Assembly: GCA_016763115.1 (NCBI GenBank) | Contig: JAESUL010000107.1 | Coordinates: 1 to 7,158, forward strand | Length of the DNA: 7,158 bases | From: Phycisphaerales bacterium | Lineage (GTDB): Bacteria > Planctomycetota > Phycisphaerae > Phycisphaerales > UBA1924 | Reading direction: 5' to 3' | Shown here: piece after piece, positions 4,713 to 7,158 of the stretch | Layout of the letters: each line of letters starts with the position of its first letter | Numbering within the stretch: the first letter of the stretch is position 1 | The notes under the pieces: generated by a model | Database searches by the model: none | What the model was told of the DNA's origin: nothing | Seen by the model: only the letters and a program-made list of their open reading frames with translations | Translations under genes and position numbers: made by a program

Positions 4713-6725
4713 TCATCGAGACTGTGCGATGAGATCTTCAATCACCTTTGCTGCGAATTGTGCGGGAATCGCCGCGGTGTTGGCTCTGTCCATTCTCGCG
4801 ATATTCAGCCCGATTACGCGTCCATCAAGATCGATGAGGGGGCCGCCGCAATCGGAAGCATTGATAGGGGTGTCATGCAGAAACACGAGCGGGAAATCTC
4901 TAGACCGATCGCTGACGGGGGAGGCCATCTCAGAAACAACTCGGAGAATCTCCCTTGTTCTTTGACCCGCATCAGATGATTCAAGATGGTCATCGCTCAT
5001 ACGTATCTTACTATGAATGATCTCGCCATTCGGACGGAGACGAGAGAGGGTGACAACACTGCCCCGCGTGCTATTTCGAAGACTCATCGCAAATGAGGCA
5101 CCGTTGCTGATTGGGGATCCGTTGACTGCGATGATAATTTCGCCTGGTTCGACGCCCGCTTGATGGGCTGGGCCTTGCTCATCAACCTCCTTGATTTGAG
5201 TCACGCGCTTTGTTCGTTCGAGTACGAGTCCCAGCATGTTTGTAGTCGAGAAGTATGGGCTTGACCTCTGCGGGATCGCTTGATGACTCAGTGTCCCGAA
5301 ACCGAGCACTTCGGATGCTCCTGGAGTAGCAACAAAGCTCCCAACCGACGGCGTAGCGGCCTCGTCCCATTGGATCGGTGTAAGATTCTTTGCAGCAATG
5401 CGGATCAGCGCCAGATCGTTTGGTTCATCGGTTGCAATGACATCCCCGTCATATTGTGTGTTGCCAACTTCTACCGTGAACGATCCAGCGAGTTCGCTCG
5501 CCTTGCTAACGATCAGCCCATCCTGATCAACAACAACACCCATCGCAACAGGCTCGCCTTCGCTGTACAGTCGAACAACGCTCTGGGAGAATGGTGCCGC
5601 GATCGGTTTGACGACCTCGATGAGATCTTGATCCGGTTTGTTTGTGCTGCCGTCCCCCAATCCCATGATCTGGACATCACCCTCGATTCCCATCTCTTTG
5701 AGCCGTTCCATGAGAAGTTCTCGCACCCGCCCTGGATTACTTGGGTCAACCTCAAACTTAAAGGATCGCGTCGAATGAGACTGAGAAACTTCATCGCTGT
5801 CCGTTGATGGTTGGGTCTCGCTAGCTACGGTCGATTCGATAAGTTGTGTCTTGCCTGATTCGATCATCTCCCTGATATGTGCTGGCAGTTCAGAGAGATC
5901 CTGAACAACATGGGTTCTCGACATCTCCTTGGTCGTGTTCGTCGCCTCGATCGGTGTTTCAAGGCTCGGTACTCCTGGAGATTCAAACCGATCCATAAGG
6001 TATTGACCGAACTCTTGTCTTGCGAGAAGTTCGTTCATTCGTTGATGAACATCGTCAACCGGTGCGTGGAAGCTATGCTCGCCTTGGAGCGCGCTGATTG
6101 CTTTATGCACCCCGATGAGACGCCCCTCAAGATCAAAGAGCGGTCCACCCGAATCACCACTGATCAGTGATGCGGATGTCTGAATCCCAAGTCCTGGATG
6201 CTTCATACTGCCATAATCGCTCACCCTGCTCACCCTGAGCACGCTTGAACGATCAGGTTGTCGCCCACCGGGATGTCCCAACGCCAGACACCATTGACCC
6301 GGAATCGCCGTGTCAGCGAGTTCCACAAATGGATAAATCCCATCCTCAAGGATGATCGCGAGTGCGATATCTTTATCGTGGTCACACCCGAGTACACGAG
6401 CTGATAACACGCGCCCATCAGCCAGTGTAATCATGAGTTGTTCATCTGGGACACCCACGACATGTGCGGCCGTCAGAATCAGACCATCCTCACGAATGAT
6501 CGCCCCCGAGCCGCTCCCGTATCCCGATCGGATCGAGACCGTCGCGCTGGTGATCCGATCAAGTACTCGCTTTGTATCTGCCTGGACCGATTGAAGGTCT
6601 TGGATCGAGAGATGCCCAGCCCCATTCTTCGGCGTATCTGACTGAGGCGGCTCAGGAGCCAACCCGAACATACTTGCTGCTGCCAGGACTGGAAAAATCC
6701 CTCTCGTTATCAAGTACTTCAACAC
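4713..6725 (-). CDS. Secreted HtrA-like serine protease with PDZ-split pseudoprotease domain
   Basis: The product is 670 residues. It starts at a GTG with AAGGAG five bases upstream and opens with a signal peptide (MLKYLITRGIFPVLAAASMF). Domain 1 (about 51-232) is a complete trypsin-like HtrA-type protease: His88 in LTAAHVV, Asp119 in DKDIAL, Ser192 in SGDSGGP. A Ser/Thr/Glu-rich linker (about 235-365) follows. Domain 2 (about 370-670) has the same fold order but is degenerate: Ser410 (SKASEL) replaces His, Asp437 (NDLAL) is kept, and Cys626 (SDCGGP) replaces Ser. A PDZ domain (about 495-578, including GPAHQAGVEPGEIIIAVNG) lies between the two parts of domain 2 instead of after it. It likely acts outside the cytoplasm in protein quality control or regulated proteolysis, with domain 2 plus PDZ as a binding module. 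The partner is unknown. It is 605 bases from the next gene, so it is probably transcribed alone. Confidence 0.93.
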   Translation of the reverse strand: MLKYLITRGIFPVLAAASMFGLAPEPPQSDTPKNGAGHLSIQDLQSVQADTKRVLDRITSATVSIRSGYGSGSGAIIREDGLILTAAHVVGVPDEQLMITLADGRVLSARVLGCDHDKDIALAIILEDGIYPFVELADTAIPGQWCLALGHPGGRQPDRSSVLRVSRVSDYGSMKHPGLGIQTSASLISGDSGGPLFDLEGRLIGVHKAISALQGEHSFHAPVDDVHQRMNELLARQEFGQYLMDRFESPGVPSLETPIEATNTTKEMSRTHVVQDLSELPAHIREMIESGKTQLIESTVASETQPSTDSDEVSQSHSTRSFKFEVDPSNPGRVRELLMERLKEMGIEGDVQIMGLGDGSTNKPDQDLIEVVKPIAAPFSQSVVRLYSEGEPVAMGVVVDQDGLIVSKASELAGSFTVEVGNTQYDGDVIATDEPNDLALIRIAAKNLTPIQWDEAATPSVGSFVATPGASEVLGFGTLSHQAIPQRSSPYFSTTNMLGLVLERTKRVTQIKEVDEQGPAHQAGVEPGEIIIAVNGSPISNGASFAMSLRNSTRGSVVTLSRLRPNGEIIHSKIRMSDDHLESSDAGQRTREILRVVSEMASPVSDRSRDFPLVFLHDTPINASDCGGPLIDLDGRVIGLNIARMDRANTAAIPAQFAAKVIEDLIAQSR

Positions 6726-6730
6726 AACTT

Positions 6731-6736
6731 CTCCTT
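6731..6736 (-). promoter_or_regulatory. Strong ribosome binding site before a GTG start
   Basis: The minus strand reads AAGGAG, five bases (AAGTT), then GTG at 6725. The site is near-optimal and fixes the protease start at GTG, directly followed by the signal peptide. Confidence 0.85.
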
Positions 6737-6981
6737 AGTTTGCGATCACATGCGGAAATACCCGCTCGGACTCCGAGATCATTTAGATGTTCGAGCATGG
6801 CGAATCTGGCAGCATATAGTCGTTTTTTTGTAAAAAATCATACTCAGTTTCAATACTCTCGCTCGACTTTGTGACCATTCCGAAATCGCGTCAAGGCAAC
6901 CATTATAGAGAACAGTCGCTGTACTCCATCCTTTGGTAATCTGAGGCTGTCCGTATTCTCGGCTTTGGGCTTCGCCCGTTT

Positions 6982-7006
6982 GACCTGCCCCCATATTCTG
7001 TACCAC
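6982..7006. repeat. IS/REP-terminus-like motif, right copy
   Basis: ACCTGCCCCC followed by ATATTCTGTACCACTT on the plus strand parallels the TTGTCCCCGTTTCTGTACCAGCTT form found twice just to the right (within 7029-7131) and the motif at 905-931. It is preceded by a small GGGCTTCGCCC hairpin at 6967-6977. Hairpin plus fixed terminus is typical of REP-like or insertion-sequence ends; that is inferred from form only. Confidence 0.4.
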
Positions 7007-7028
7007 TTCCTATGTTAGCGCAGCGGCG

Positions 7029-7131
7029 TTTTGCGCTTGTCCCCGTTTCTGTACCAGCTTGAAGGTGATGCTTCATGCTTTTGCGCTTGTCCCCGTTTCT
7101 GTACCAGCTTGAAGGTGATGCTTCATGCTTT
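7029..7131. repeat. Two identical tandem copies of a 50-base unit
   Basis: Positions 7031-7080 and 7081-7130 are identical across all 50 bases, and the periodicity extends two bases left and one base right. Each unit begins TTGCGCTTGTCCCCGTTTCT and contains CTGTACCAGCTT and GAAGGTGATGCTTCATGCTT. Perfect identity means recent duplication, strong homogenisation, or an assembly artefact at a contig end. Confidence 0.95.
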
Positions 7132-7158
7132 ATCTGGCCAGGCTAGCCTGGCCAGATA
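7131..7158. repeat. Perfect 28-base palindrome at the window end
   Basis: The half TATCTGGCCAGGCT is followed at once by its exact reverse complement AGCCTGGCCAGATA, with no spacer, ending at the final base. Nested GGCCAGG/CCTGGCC and GCTAGC cores are included. It could be the hairpin end of an element, or the point where an assembly folded back on an inverted repeat. Confidence 0.95.

Larger units (their letters stand above)
6737..7158. other. Non-coding right end with repeats and palindrome
   Basis: About 420 bases hold no supported gene. A 75-codon minus-strand frame (7006-6779) has no recognisable family and its start lies inside an IS-end-like motif. The part nearest the gene (6740-6900) is its presumed promoter region. 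It contains A/T runs at 6823-6840 and a small dyad CTCGGA/TCCGAG near 6760-6772, but no clear -35/-10 pair. Beyond 6960 the sequence is repetitive: a GGGC/GCCC hairpin (6967-6977), IS-end-like motifs, a tandem duplication and a palindrome. Confidence 0.6.

Noticed and set aside
6740..6900. A sigma-70 promoter for the protease gene (TATGAT, TTGAAA, TTTACA elements)
   Set aside because: The elements are present in AT-rich sequence but none pair at 16-18 base spacing, so no promoter was called.
7029..7131. A CRISPR array
   Set aside because: The two copies are directly abutting 50-base units without spacers, so this is a tandem duplication.

Overview
The window looks like bacterial chromosomal DNA from an organism with an outer membrane or comparable exported proteome, probably a planctomycete or another PVC-group member. 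That placement is an inference. It rests mainly on a two-domain HtrA/trypsin-like protein whose C-terminal motif reads SDCGGP followed by IDLDGRVIGLNIAR, a pattern I associate from memory with planctomycete proteins, and on a DUF6624 lipoprotein. Nothing in the window fixes the taxon.

All four convincing genes lie on the minus strand. In the direction of transcription they are: (i) 6725-4713, a secreted protease with an active trypsin-like domain, a second degenerate protease domain and a PDZ domain inserted into that degenerate domain; (ii) 4107-3016, a cytoplasmic AlkZ/YcaQ-type winged-helix DNA glycosylase with a QAD catalytic motif; (iii) 2408-1209, an exported protein with the outline of a gluzincin peptidase but no HExxH; (iv) 825-118, a probable DUF6624 lipoprotein. 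Three of the four are exported. They are not a tight operon: the gaps are about 383, 607 and 605 bases, and with the ends about 30% of the window is non-coding.

The most interesting structure is in those gaps. One conserved core of about 26 bases occurs once in each of the three intergenic gaps, in the same orientation (1016-1041, 2720-2745, 4430-4455), about 1.7 kb apart, so each of the two inner genes sits alone between two copies. The core ends like a tRNA 3' end. Its differences between copies preserve a small hairpin by compensatory change and are all non-synonymous in the one reading frame left open. It behaves like a structured DNA or RNA element, possibly a cassette boundary or recombination site. 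No integrase is present and no classical paired integron attC cores were found. A fourth, tRNA-3'-half-like sequence sits at about 4241-4288.

The right end (about 6960-7158) holds IS/REP-terminus-like motifs, a 50-base tandem duplication and a perfect 28-base palindrome ending exactly at the last base. This suggests the end of a contig at a repeat or a fold-back junction. A motif related to the right-end ones also occurs at 905-931.

The genes do not form an obvious pathway. Three exported proteins and one DNA repair enzyme, each separated by repeat-bearing spacers, fit an accessory or cassette-like region better than a functional operon.
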